Source: Leclercia sp. UBA7405 (lineage in GTDB: Bacteria > Pseudomonadota > Gammaproteobacteria > Enterobacterales > Enterobacteriaceae). From it: 5,803 nucleotides of DNA. The position numbers were made by a program, and so were the translations under genes. Location of the stretch: positions 1 through 5,803 of the forward strand of contig DKMV01000259.1 of the NCBI GenBank assembly GCA_002469605.1, read 5' to 3'. Shown here in pieces: positions 1 through 5,803 of the stretch. The notes beneath the pieces are model-generated. The model ran no database searches. It was not told where the DNA came from and saw only the letters and a program-made list of their open reading frames with translations. Within the stretch, counting starts at the first letter, position 1. Every line of letters starts with the position of its first letter.

Positions 1-13
1 GAGCTACGTAGCC
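1..13 (-). tRNA. metT: tRNA-Met (elongator), 5' end only, cut by the left edge
   Basis: Read on the minus strand, these 13 bases are GGCTACGTAGCTC. This is the start of the acceptor stem and D-arm of the enterobacterial elongator tRNA-Met (metT/metU). The rest of the tRNA, including the anticodon, lies outside the window, so the identity rests on this short match plus context. In E. coli the tRNA operon that begins with metT and continues with leuW and glutamine tRNA genes lies just downstream of asnB in the same orientation. The stable-RNA promoter immediately upstream supports the call. The 5' end of the mature tRNA would be at position 13. Confidence 0.8.
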
Positions 14-51
14 ATCTTTTTGCGCGTTACCTTATCGGCGTTGCGGGGCGC

Positions 52-101
52 ATTATGCGTATAGACCCTTGCAGCGTCAACACCTTTTTCATCGAAAATA
101 A
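52..101 (-). promoter_or_regulatory. Strong sigma70 promoter of the tRNA-Met operon, with UP-like element and GC-rich discriminator
   Basis: On the minus strand there is a -35 TTGACG (75-80) and a -10 CATAAT (52-57), separated by 17 bases. Each differs from consensus at one position. The -10 is followed by GCGCCCCGC (43-51), a GC-rich discriminator of the kind found at stable-RNA promoters under stringent (ppGpp/DksA) control. Transcription should start near position 45, leaving a leader of about 31 bases before the tRNA 5' end. An AT-rich stretch at 85-101 (minus TTATTTTCGATGAAAAA) falls at about -40 to -56, where an UP element would contact the RNA polymerase alpha subunit. Stringent control is inferred from this architecture. 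I could not place a convincing Fis site. Confidence 0.85.
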
Positions 102-140
102 GCATAAGCTGACTGTTTGGTTAGGTTGCGAACAGCGTGA

Positions 141-152
141 CCGAATATTCGG
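141..152. repeat. 12-bp perfect palindrome CCGAATATTCGG
   Basis: CCGAATATTCGG is its own reverse complement and lies between the asnB terminator and the tRNA promoter, about 100 bases upstream of the predicted tRNA start. The symmetry does not extend into the flanking bases. It could be a protein-binding site upstream of the tRNA promoter or a chance palindrome. I recognise no regulator consensus in it, and it has no U-tract that would make it a terminator. Confidence 0.35.
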
Positions 153-196
153 CGATTATTGGTTATTAAGCGAATTTATCCGGGCAAAAACAGATC

Positions 197-219
197 AAAA
201 AAAAGGCCCCGAAGGGCCT
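197..219 (-). terminator. Intrinsic terminator of asnB (UUCG tetraloop)
   Basis: The minus-strand RNA folds into a 6-bp stem, AGGCCC paired with GGGCCU, closed by a UUCG tetraloop on a C-G pair. The stem occupies 204-209 and 214-219 and is followed by eight consecutive U (197-204, the first shared with the stem base). It starts 17 bases beyond the asnB stop codon. The plus strand has no U-tract after the stem, so it should work only for minus-strand transcription. It separates asnB from the tRNA promoter downstream. Confidence 0.93.
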
Positions 220-236
220 GATATCTGCTGATGGGA

Positions 237-1901
237 TCATTTATAAGCAGATTGGTGAACGCCCACCGCGCGTCCTGACGGATCGTTCATGGCTTTGAAT
301 GATTCGTCCCATTCAATGGCTTTTGCCGAGGAGCAGGCCACGGACGGGCCGCCCGGCACGCACTCCGCTGCGCTTGGCACCGGGAACAGCTCTTCGAAGA
401 TCTCGCGGTACAGATAGGCCTCTTTCGATGCAGGCGTGTTATACGGGAAGCGGAAGCTGGCGGTTTCCAGCTGCTGGTCAGAAACCTGCTTCGCCGCCAC
501 CTCTTTCAGGGTATCGATCCAGCTATAACCCACGCCGTCGGAGAACTGCTCCTTCTGACGCCAGGCCACGCTCGCCGGCAGGTAGGATTCGAAACATTCG
601 CGCAGGATATGTTTTTCCATTTTGCCGTTGCCGCACATCTTGTCCTGCGGGTTGATACGCATAGCCACGTCAAGGAATTGCTTATCCAGGAAGGGGACGC
701 GCGCTTCCACACCCCAGGCAGACATCGCTTTGTTGGCGCGGGCGCAGTCAAACATATGCAGCGCCTGCAGTTTACGCACCGTCTCTTCGTGCAGCTCTTT
801 GGCGTCCGGCGCCTTATGGAAGTACAGGTAGCCGCCGAACACTTCGTCAGAACCTTCGCCGGAGAGCACCATTTTAATGCCCATCGCCTTGATTTTACGC
901 GACATTAAATACATCGGTGTGGAGGCGCGGATGGTGGTCACATCGTAAGTTTCAATGTGGTAAATCACATCGCGGATCGCATCCAGCCCTTCCTGCACGG
1001 TGAAGTGAATTTCATGGTGCACGGTACCGAGGTGGTTGGCCACTTCCTGGGCGGCTTTCAGATCCGGCGCCCCTTCCAGACCTACGGCGAATGAGTGCAG
1101 CTGCGGCCACCAGGCTTCTGAGCGCTCCTGATCTTCCACGCGGCGGGCAGCGAACTTTTTGGTGATCGCCGAGATCACGGAGGAGTCCAGGCCACCGGAG
1201 AGCAGCACGCCATAAGGCACGTCGGACATCAGGTGGCTCTTCACCGCATCTTCCAGCGCCTGACGCAGTTCAGCTTTGTCGGTAACGTTATCTTTCACCG
1301 CCTCGTAGTCGAACCAGTCGCGCTGATAGTACTGGCGAATTTCGCCGTCTTTGCTCCAGAGGTAGCTGCCTGCCGGGAACTCTTTAATGGTGCGGCACAC
1401 CGGTACCAGAGCCTTCATCTCAGAGGCAACGTAGAAGTTACCGTGCTCATCGTGGCCCATATAGAGCGGGATAATGCCGATATGGTCGCGGCCAATCAGG
1501 TAAGCGTCTTTTTCGCTGTCATACAGGGCGAAGGCGAACATGCCCTGCAGATCGTCGAGGAATTCCGGGCCTTTCTCCTGATACAGCGCAAGGATTACTT
1601 CGCAGTCCGAGCCGGTCTGGAAGCTGTAGCGGTCGCCATACTCGGCGCGCAGCGCCTGATGGTTGTAAATTTCACCGTTAACGGCCAGCGCATGGGTTTT
1701 TTTGTCGTTATAGAGCGGCTGGGCGCCGGCGTTGACGTCGACGATGGACAGACGTTCATGCGCCAGAATGGCTTTATCGCTGGCGTATACACCGGACCAG
1801 TCCGGGCCGCGGTGGCGCATCAGACGAGAGAGTTCCAGTGCTTTTTTACGCAGCTCGGCCGCGTCAGTTTTAATATCCAGTACGCCAAAAATTGAACACA
1901 T
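237..1901 (-). CDS. asnB: Asparagine synthetase B (glutamine-hydrolysing)
   Basis: Cytoplasmic enzyme that makes asparagine from aspartate, ATP and glutamine-derived ammonia, with an aspartyl-AMP intermediate. The start is set at MCSIFGV because Cys2 must become the N-terminal nucleophile of the class II glutaminase domain. This gives 554 residues, the length of the E. coli enzyme. The same frame stays open for 46 codons upstream, but using them would bury the nucleophile. The glutaminase domain covers about residues 2-200, with R50, N75-G76-E77 and D99 in the glutamine pocket. The synthetase domain begins with the PP-loop SGGLDSS (235-241) and has SGEGSDE (347-353), including the catalytic Glu349. 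The gene is intact and lies 250 bases beyond nagD, behind a terminator, so it should be its own transcription unit. Identity is essentially certain from near-identity to the remembered E. coli protein. Confidence 0.98.
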   Translation of the reverse strand: MCSIFGVLDIKTDAAELRKKALELSRLMRHRGPDWSGVYASDKAILAHERLSIVDVNAGAQPLYNDKKTHALAVNGEIYNHQALRAEYGDRYSFQTGSDCEVILALYQEKGPEFLDDLQGMFAFALYDSEKDAYLIGRDHIGIIPLYMGHDEHGNFYVASEMKALVPVCRTIKEFPAGSYLWSKDGEIRQYYQRDWFDYEAVKDNVTDKAELRQALEDAVKSHLMSDVPYGVLLSGGLDSSVISAITKKFAARRVEDQERSEAWWPQLHSFAVGLEGAPDLKAAQEVANHLGTVHHEIHFTVQEGLDAIRDVIYHIETYDVTTIRASTPMYLMSRKIKAMGIKMVLSGEGSDEVFGGYLYFHKAPDAKELHEETVRKLQALHMFDCARANKAMSAWGVEARVPFLDKQFLDVAMRINPQDKMCGNGKMEKHILRECFESYLPASVAWRQKEQFSDGVGYSWIDTLKEVAAKQVSDQQLETASFRFPYNTPASKEAYLYREIFEELFPVPSAAECVPGGPSVACSSAKAIEWDESFKAMNDPSGRAVGVHQSAYK

Positions 1902-2118
1902 AACCTTCTCCGTTAACCCTGTTGCAGTGTGATGTTGCTTGCTTATGAAAATGCCGCAAAAGGGGAGAGCGGGCAAGGCTTTTGCCGGGTAAAACGTAAA
2001 AAACGCAATGGGCATTATGGAATGTTGAAAATAGCGCACGTTGTAGCGTTATTTATTAATGAATTTTCAGTTCAAATGGGTTTTTATTAAACGAGAAGCT
2101 ATTCAGGGGCCGCAGAAA
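1902..2118 (-). promoter_or_regulatory. asnB leader and probable promoter region
   Basis: This is the non-coding stretch between the nagD terminator and asnB. It is AT-rich at the far end (2041-2100) and has a pyrimidine-rich run on the minus strand at 1961-1970. Two weak sigma70 candidates are visible on the minus strand. The first is TTGCCC (1971-1976), a 17-base spacer and CATTTT (1948-1953), which would start near 1941. The second is an isolated CATAAT (2014-2019) with no good -35. Neither is strong, so the true start is unresolved and an activator may be needed. I found no attenuator hairpin and no Asn-codon-rich leader peptide. Nitrogen-responsive control (Nac) has been reported for E. 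coli asnB, but I could not identify a site here. Confidence 0.4.
1908..1911 (-). promoter_or_regulatory. asnB ribosome binding site
   Basis: The minus strand reads TAACGGAGAAGGTT before the ATG at 1899-1901, so GGAG lies 6 bases upstream of the start codon. This well-placed Shine-Dalgarno supports the Cys2-generating start rather than the upstream in-frame ATG codons, which have no comparable site. Confidence 0.8.
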
Positions 2119-2120
2119 TG

Positions 2121-2147
2121 AAAAAACCACGTCCGGAGACGTGGTTT
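2121..2147 (-). terminator. Intrinsic terminator of the nagBACD operon
   Basis: The minus-strand RNA forms a perfect stem of at least 9 bp, AACCACGUC paired with GACGUGGUU, with a UCCG loop (2134-2137) and a run of six U (2121-2126) that partly pairs with the stem base. The hairpin begins within about 7 bases of the nagD stop codon. The plus-strand side ends in only three T, so it should be directional. It closes the nag operon and separates it from asnB. Confidence 0.93.
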
Positions 2148-2151
2148 CGGC

Positions 2152-2904
2152 TTACAGAACGTCGATTTCCGCCACCGAAGGGTAGATCCAGCTGGGCCGG
2201 AACGGCATCGTATCGATATCGTCCATGGTCGATACCCCGGAGAGGACCAGAATGGTTTCCAGACCCGCCTGGAATCCGGCGAGAATGTCGGTACGCAGGT
2301 TATCGCCTACGATGACCGTATCTTCCGAGTGGGCCTGCATGGTATTCAGCGCCGCACGGATGATCCACGGGCTGGGCTTACCCACGTAGAACGGCGTGCG
2401 GCCAGAGATTTTTTCAATGCCGGCGCACAGCGCGCCGCAGGCCGGATAGAAGCCGCGGCCGTGGGTGTCCGGGTTGGTGGCGATAAAGCGGGCGCCGTTG
2501 GCCACGAAGTAGGCAGCCTTATGCATCATCTCCCAGTTATAGGAGCGCGTCTCGCCCACGATCACAAAGTCGGGGTTGACGTCGGTGATGGTAAATCCGG
2601 CTTTATAGAGCTCATGAATAAGCGCCCCTTCACCCACCACGTAGGCTTTTTTGCCCTCCTGGCGCTTCAGGAAGTCGGCGGTCGCCATCGCCGAGGTGTA
2701 GAACACGCTCGCCGGCACGTCCACGCCCGCGGTGGCAAAGCGGTTAGCCAGATCCTGCCCGGTCTGGGAGGGGAAGTTGGTCAGCAGTACCAGCGGCATT
2801 CCTTTTTCCATAATGCCGTTAAGAAATGCCGCCGCGCCCGGCACGGCAACGTTATCGTGCATCAGCACGCCGTCGATATCACAAATTACGTTCTTAATGG
2901 TCAT
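2152..2904 (-). CDS. nagD: UMP phosphatase NagD/UmpH (HAD superfamily)
   Basis: Cytoplasmic magnesium-dependent phosphatase that hydrolyses nucleoside monophosphates, best UMP. In E. coli it is linked to disposal of excess pyrimidine nucleotide rather than to amino-sugar breakdown. It is 250 residues, the same as E. coli NagD. All four HAD motifs are visible: I, DIDGV with nucleophile Asp9 and Asp11; II, LTN with Thr42; III, Lys176 in YVGKPSP; IV, GDNLRTD with Asp201 and Asp206. The region between motifs II and III holds the type II cap that shapes substrate choice. It is the last gene of the nag operon, starting 45 bases after nagC, with a modest Shine-Dalgarno (GGA in GGACAGCCC before ATG). 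That gap contains a U7 tract (2920-2926) but no convincing stem, so readthrough from nagC is expected. E. coli now uses the name umpH. Confidence 0.97.
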   Translation of the reverse strand: MTIKNVICDIDGVLMHDNVAVPGAAAFLNGIMEKGMPLVLLTNFPSQTGQDLANRFATAGVDVPASVFYTSAMATADFLKRQEGKKAYVVGEGALIHELYKAGFTITDVNPDFVIVGETRSYNWEMMHKAAYFVANGARFIATNPDTHGRGFYPACGALCAGIEKISGRTPFYVGKPSPWIIRAALNTMQAHSEDTVIVGDNLRTDILAGFQAGLETILVLSGVSTMDDIDTMPFRPSWIYPSVAEIDVL

Positions 2905-2949
2905 GGGCTGTCCGGCATTAAAAAAAGAAGGCGTAACTATAAGACTCCG

Positions 2950-4170
2950 TCAGCTTTCCAGCAAACGCTGGAGCAGGATCCCGTTAAGCATGGCGCGTTT
3001 TACCAGCGCAAAGGCGCCAATAGCGGAGCGGTGATCCAGCGTGGATCGCACCACCGGCAGGTTCTGGCGAAACGCCTTCAGCGCCTGGGTATTAATGCAG
3101 CCTTCAATGGCGGGCAGCAGCACTTTTTCGGCCTCGGTGATCTCACCGGCAATCACCACTTTTTGCGGGTTAAACAGGTTGATGGCGATAGCGATGGTTT
3201 TACCGAGGTGGCGGCCGACCTGTTCGATCACTTCGCAGGCCAGCGCATCGCCTTTATTGGCGGCTTTACAGATGGCGGTAATTTTACACTCTTCGAGAAG
3301 GATACGGCTTTGATAACCCTGCTCAAGCAGGTGGCGGACGCGCTGCTCGATGGCGGCGTTGGCGGCCACGGTCTCAAGACAGCCAAAATTGCCGCAGTGG
3401 CAGCGCTCGCCCAGCGGCTCTACCTGAATATGGCCAATCTCGCCCACGTTGCCGTTGCGGCCAATGAAAATGCGTCCGTTGGAGATGATCCCCGCCCCCG
3501 TACCGCGATGCACGCGCACCAGGATGGAGTCTTCGCAATCCTGGCTCGCACCAAAGTAGTGCTCCGCCAGCGCCAGGCTACGAATGTCGTGCCCGACAAA
3601 GCAGGTGACGTGAAAGCGTTTCTCCAGCGCCTTCACCAGGCCCCAGTTCTCTACCTGAATGTGCGGCATGTAGCGAATCACACCGCTCTCCGGATCGACA
3701 AGGCCGGGTAAAATAACCGAGATGGCGATCAGCTCGCGGATTTTCCGTTGATGGGTTTCGATAAACAGGGCGATGGTATTCAGCAGGGCGTGTTCCAGCG
3801 TCTCCTGAGTGCGTTCCGGCAGGGGATAGTGCTCTTCCGCAATGGCTTTACTGCTCATGTCGTACAGGGTGAGGGTGGTGTCATGACGACCCAGACGGAC
3901 CCCGACGGCCTGGAAATTACGGGTTTCGGTAATAATAGAGATAGCGCGGCGGCCGCCGGTGGAGGCCTGCTGATCCACTTCTTTGATCAAACCGCGCTCT
4001 ATAAGCTGACGCGTAATTTTGGTTACGCTGGCGGGGGCAAGCTGGCTCTGTTCCGCAATCTGAATACGGGAGATTGGCCCGTGCTGATCGATCAGGCGGT
4101 ACACCGCCGCACTGTTCAGCTGTTTAACGAGGTCAACGTTACCAATTTGAGCTTGTCCGCCTGATGTCAT
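2950..4170 (-). CDS. nagC: NagC, N-acetylglucosamine-responsive transcriptional repressor (ROK family)
   Basis: DNA-binding regulator that represses the nag genes and is released from DNA by N-acetylglucosamine-6-phosphate. In E. coli it also affects glmUS, chitobiose and fimbrial genes. It has 406 residues, as in E. coli. The winged helix-turn-helix lies near residues 17-80, with the recognition helix around LAPASVTKITRQL (44-56). The ROK domain follows, with a glycine-rich segment RGTGAGI (222-228). The ROK zinc site is intact: His247, Cys257, Cys259 and Cys264 in GHIQVEPLGERCHCGNFGC. The sugar-kinase ATP loop near 91-101 is degenerate (LGRHDTT), as expected for a regulator. The ATG lies 8 bases after the nagA stop, and only a weak GAG-type Shine-Dalgarno precedes it, so translation may be coupled to nagA. 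The operators that NagC binds (nagB-nagE region in E. coli) would lie outside the window to the right. Confidence 0.98.
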   Translation of the reverse strand: MTSGGQAQIGNVDLVKQLNSAAVYRLIDQHGPISRIQIAEQSQLAPASVTKITRQLIERGLIKEVDQQASTGGRRAISIITETRNFQAVGVRLGRHDTTLTLYDMSSKAIAEEHYPLPERTQETLEHALLNTIALFIETHQRKIRELIAISVILPGLVDPESGVIRYMPHIQVENWGLVKALEKRFHVTCFVGHDIRSLALAEHYFGASQDCEDSILVRVHRGTGAGIISNGRIFIGRNGNVGEIGHIQVEPLGERCHCGNFGCLETVAANAAIEQRVRHLLEQGYQSRILLEECKITAICKAANKGDALACEVIEQVGRHLGKTIAIAINLFNPQKVVIAGEITEAEKVLLPAIEGCINTQALKAFRQNLPVVRSTLDHRSAIGAFALVKRAMLNGILLQRLLES

Positions 4171-4178
4171 ACTTTTAC

Positions 4179-5327
4179 TTACTCGGTGACGACCTCGTTA
4201 CCATTAACGATGGTCTTGATGATTTTATAATCGCGCGTGAATGCGGTCAGGTTTGCCACTTTGCCTGGCGCAATGCTGCCGAGCTGCTTATCGAAGCCCA
4301 TGGCGCGAGCCGGGTAGAGTGTCGCCATACGTAACACTTCGTCCAGCGCAATACCGCAGTGCTCGACCAGATTGCGTACCCCTTCGATCATCGTAAGCGA
4401 AGAGCCGCTCAGGGTGCCGTTTTCGTCCACACACAGTCCATTCCGGTAGTATATTGTTTTACCAGCAAAAATGAACTGCTCAATGTTTGCACCTGCCGGT
4501 GCCGTGGCGTCCGTTACCAGACACAGCTTATCGCCCTTCAGGCGCTTGGCGTTACGGATGTTGGTGTAATCCACGTGCAGGCCATCGGCAATAATCCCGC
4601 AGTACCACTCCGGCTCGTCGAGAATAGCCCCTACCAGCCCCGGCTCACGGCCGGTGATGTACGGCATCGCGTTATAAAGATGGGTGGCAAAGGTGATGCC
4701 CGCCCGGTAGCCCGCTTTGGCCTCTTTCAGGGTGGCGTTGGAGTGTCCGGCAGAGACCACAATGCCCGCGGCGGCCAGCTGCGCAATCACATCCGTTCCG
4801 GTCATCTCGGGCGCCAGCGTCACTTTGGTAATCACATCGGCGTTGGCGCACATGTAATCCACCAGCTCGGCGTCCGGGGTTCGCACATAGTTCGGGTTAT
4901 GGGTGCCTTTCTTGACCATATTCAGCCAGGGGCCTTCGAGGTGCAGACCCAGCGCCTGGTTCGGGTGTTTCGCCAGATACTCGCGCATCACGCGGATACA
5001 CTGTTTCATCAGCTCATCGCTGGTGGTGATGAGCGTCGGCAGATAGCTGGTGCAGCCCGATTTCTCGTTGGCCTTCTGCATGATCTCCAGGGTTTCAACA
5101 GTGACGGCCTCAGCGGTATCGTTGAACTGCACGCCGCCGCAGCCGTTAAGCTGCACGTCGATAAAACCGGGGGAAAGAATTGCGCCATTGAGCGAGCGTT
5201 GTTCAATGCCTGCAGGCAGCTCGCTTAACGGACAGACACGTTCAATCAGGCCATCAGCGATAACGATCGCATGGTCGTCCAGAATTTCATAGCCGGTATA
5301 AATCCGGCCCTGGGTTAAAGCGTACAT
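4179..5327 (-). CDS. nagA: N-acetylglucosamine-6-phosphate deacetylase
   Basis: Cytoplasmic amidohydrolase that converts N-acetylglucosamine-6-phosphate to glucosamine-6-phosphate and acetate. It thereby feeds NagB and removes the NagC inducer. It is 382 residues, identical in length to the E. coli enzyme, and every known active-site position falls at the same number. Metal ligands are Glu131 (in HLEGPW), His195 (in SAGHSNA) and His216 (in ATHLYNAM). The catalytic base is Asp273 (VTDATAPAG). Substrate contacts include His143, Asn219, Arg227 and His251. Residues 59-61 read QLNG, where the usual amidohydrolase HxH is replaced, as in single-metal E. coli-type NagA. The start is ATG with a strong GGGG Shine-Dalgarno (minus CCGGGGGTCAAT before ATG). 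A terminator-like hairpin lies just upstream, between nagB and nagA. The stop is 8 bases from nagC. Confidence 0.98.
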   Translation of the reverse strand: MYALTQGRIYTGYEILDDHAIVIADGLIERVCPLSELPAGIEQRSLNGAILSPGFIDVQLNGCGGVQFNDTAEAVTVETLEIMQKANEKSGCTSYLPTLITTSDELMKQCIRVMREYLAKHPNQALGLHLEGPWLNMVKKGTHNPNYVRTPDAELVDYMCANADVITKVTLAPEMTGTDVIAQLAAAGIVVSAGHSNATLKEAKAGYRAGITFATHLYNAMPYITGREPGLVGAILDEPEWYCGIIADGLHVDYTNIRNAKRLKGDKLCLVTDATAPAGANIEQFIFAGKTIYYRNGLCVDENGTLSGSSLTMIEGVRNLVEHCGIALDEVLRMATLYPARAMGFDKQLGSIAPGKVANLTAFTRDYKIIKTIVNGNEVVTE

Positions 5328-5343
5328 ATTGACCCCCGGTTTT

Positions 5344-5376
5344 AAAAAATATCCCGCCTCACTCCTGAGACGGGAT
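5344..5376 (-). terminator. Terminator-like hairpin with U6 tract in the nagB-nagA gap
   Basis: In minus-strand RNA, AUCCCGUCUCA (5366-5376) pairs with UGAGGCGGGAU (5351-5361) around a GGAG loop, giving 11 bp with one U-G wobble. One A and then six U (5344-5349) follow. The wobble becomes a C-A mismatch on the plus strand, so the fold is favoured on the coding side. It begins 4 bases after the nagB stop, and the nagA Shine-Dalgarno lies just beyond the U-tract. It looks like an intrinsic terminator, but downstream genes need readthrough, so it is best read as partial termination or as a 3' stabiliser of nagB mRNA. The structure is clearly seen; its effect is inferred. Confidence 0.75.
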
Positions 5377-5380
5377 GATA

Positions 5381-5803
5381 TTACAGACCTTTAATGTTTT
5401 CGGCTTCTAACTCGTTGAAGTATTTCAGGGTTTTAACCTTCAGCTCCATGGTGGACGGCTCGTCGCAAACCACAACCGCTTTCGGATGCAGCTGCAGGCA
5501 GCTGATGGTCCACATATGGTTCACGTTGCCTTCAACCGCCGCCTGCAGGGCCTGCGCCTTAACGCTGCCCAGCACCAGGATCATTACTTCTTCAGCATCC
5601 AGCAGCGTGCCGACGCCGACGGTCAGGGCATATTTTGGCACCTGGTTAACATCGCCATCAAAGAAGCGGGAGTTAGCGATGCGGGTGTCGTGGGTCAGGG
5701 TTTTGATACGGGTACGGGACGCCAGAGAAGAGGCCGGCTCGTTAAACGCGATATGACCGTCGTTACCCACGCCACCCATAAACAGGTGAATTTTGCCGTA
5801 GGC
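5381..5803 (-). CDS. nagB: Glucosamine-6-phosphate deaminase, C-terminal 140 residues (cut by right edge)
   Basis: Converts glucosamine-6-phosphate to fructose-6-phosphate and ammonia in the cytoplasm; the E. coli enzyme is a hexamer activated by N-acetylglucosamine-6-phosphate. The frame is open to the window edge and adds AYGKIHLF before the first internal Met, so the gene is truncated only by the window. Counting back from the C terminus (Leu266 in E. coli) places the catalytic residues exactly: Asp141, His143 and Glu148 in [11 protein letters not shown], plus Arg172 and Lys208 for phosphate. Allosteric-site residues Ser151, Arg158, Lys160 and Tyr254 are present. Cys228 and Cys239 are kept, but position 219, Cys in E. 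coli, is Asn (AAC). nagB is the first gene of the operon; its start and the NagC-controlled promoter lie to the right of the window. Confidence 0.97.
   Translation of the reverse strand, partial: AYGKIHLFMGGVGNDGHIAFNEPASSLASRTRIKTLTHDTRIANSRFFDGDVNQVPKYALTVGVGTLLDAEEVMILVLGSVKAQALQAAVEGNVNHMWTISCLQLHPKAVVVCDEPSTMELKVKTLKYFNELEAENIKGL

Noticed and set aside
1233..1895. 220-codon open frame on the plus strand, antisense to the asnB glutaminase domain
   Set aside because: It sits fully inside asnB on the opposite strand, with no ribosome binding site or recognisable domain. It is treated as a shadow.
1981..2010. Possible PurR-like box in the asnB leader (ACGTAAAAAACGC)
   Set aside because: It lacks the required dyad around a central CG and does not match the 16-base operator.
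1902..2039. 46-codon in-frame N-terminal extension of AsnB
   Set aside because: AsnB needs Cys directly after the initiator Met as glutaminase nucleophile. The start at 1901 has a good Shine-Dalgarno and gives the family length of 554. The upstream ATG codons have no ribosome binding site.
2329..3711. 460-codon open frame on the plus strand, antisense to nagD and nagC
   Set aside because: It lies wholly opposite two confidently identified genes and spans their junction. It starts at GTG without a clear Shine-Dalgarno, and its translation is rich in His, Gly, Val and Arg, typical of the complement of GC-rich codons. It matches no family I recognise.
4359..5228. 289-codon open frame on the plus strand, antisense to nagA
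   Set aside because: A shadow of nagA codon usage, with the same His/Gly/Val-rich composition and no family resemblance.
5344..5376. Hairpin between nagB and nagA as a REP/BIME element
   Set aside because: It is a single hairpin with a U-tract and does not carry the REP consensus sequence.
1..5803. Novel system, mobile element, CRISPR array or horizontally acquired insertion
   Set aside because: Every gene is a full-length or edge-cut member of the conserved nag-asnB-tRNA segment in its usual order. No transposase, long repeat, attachment duplication or unexplained gap over 300 bases was seen.

Overview
The window is a conserved housekeeping segment from a member of the Enterobacteriaceae. 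All recognised genes lie on the minus strand. Reading in transcription order, from the right edge to the left, they are: nagB (3' part only), nagA, nagC, nagD/umpH, asnB, and the first 13 bases of an elongator tRNA-Met gene at the left edge. Gene order, protein lengths (NagA 382, NagC 406, NagD 250, AsnB 554 residues) and active-site numbering match what I remember of Escherichia coli K-12. Scattered substitutions, such as Asn at NagB position 219, indicate a related genus (Enterobacter, Klebsiella or Citrobacter-like) rather than E. coli. I cannot fix the genus by eye.

Layout. Positions 5381-5803 hold the C-terminal half of NagB (glucosamine-6-phosphate deaminase). A strong terminator-like hairpin with a U6 tract sits in the 53-base gap before nagA (4179-5327). 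nagC (2950-4170) starts 8 bases after the nagA stop, and nagD (2152-2904) starts 45 bases after the nagC stop. An intrinsic terminator (2121-2147) closes the operon. A 250-base AT-rich gap then contains the asnB leader and probably its promoter. asnB (237-1901) ends in a UUCG-loop terminator (197-219). The remaining 196 bases contain a stringent-type sigma70 promoter with an UP-like element, driving the tRNA gene that runs off the left edge.

How the genes work together. NagA removes acetate from N-acetylglucosamine-6-phosphate. NagB converts the resulting glucosamine-6-phosphate to fructose-6-phosphate and ammonia. NagC is the repressor that senses N-acetylglucosamine-6-phosphate. NagD is a HAD-family nucleotide phosphatase (UMP phosphatase) carried at the end of the operon. 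AsnB is a separate transcription unit making asparagine from glutamine. The tRNA gene belongs to the translation apparatus.

I found no mobile element, CRISPR array, prophage, broken gene or previously undescribed system. The observations most worth checking are the internal terminator-like hairpin between nagB and nagA, the stable-RNA promoter architecture at the left edge, and the missing Cys219 in NagB.
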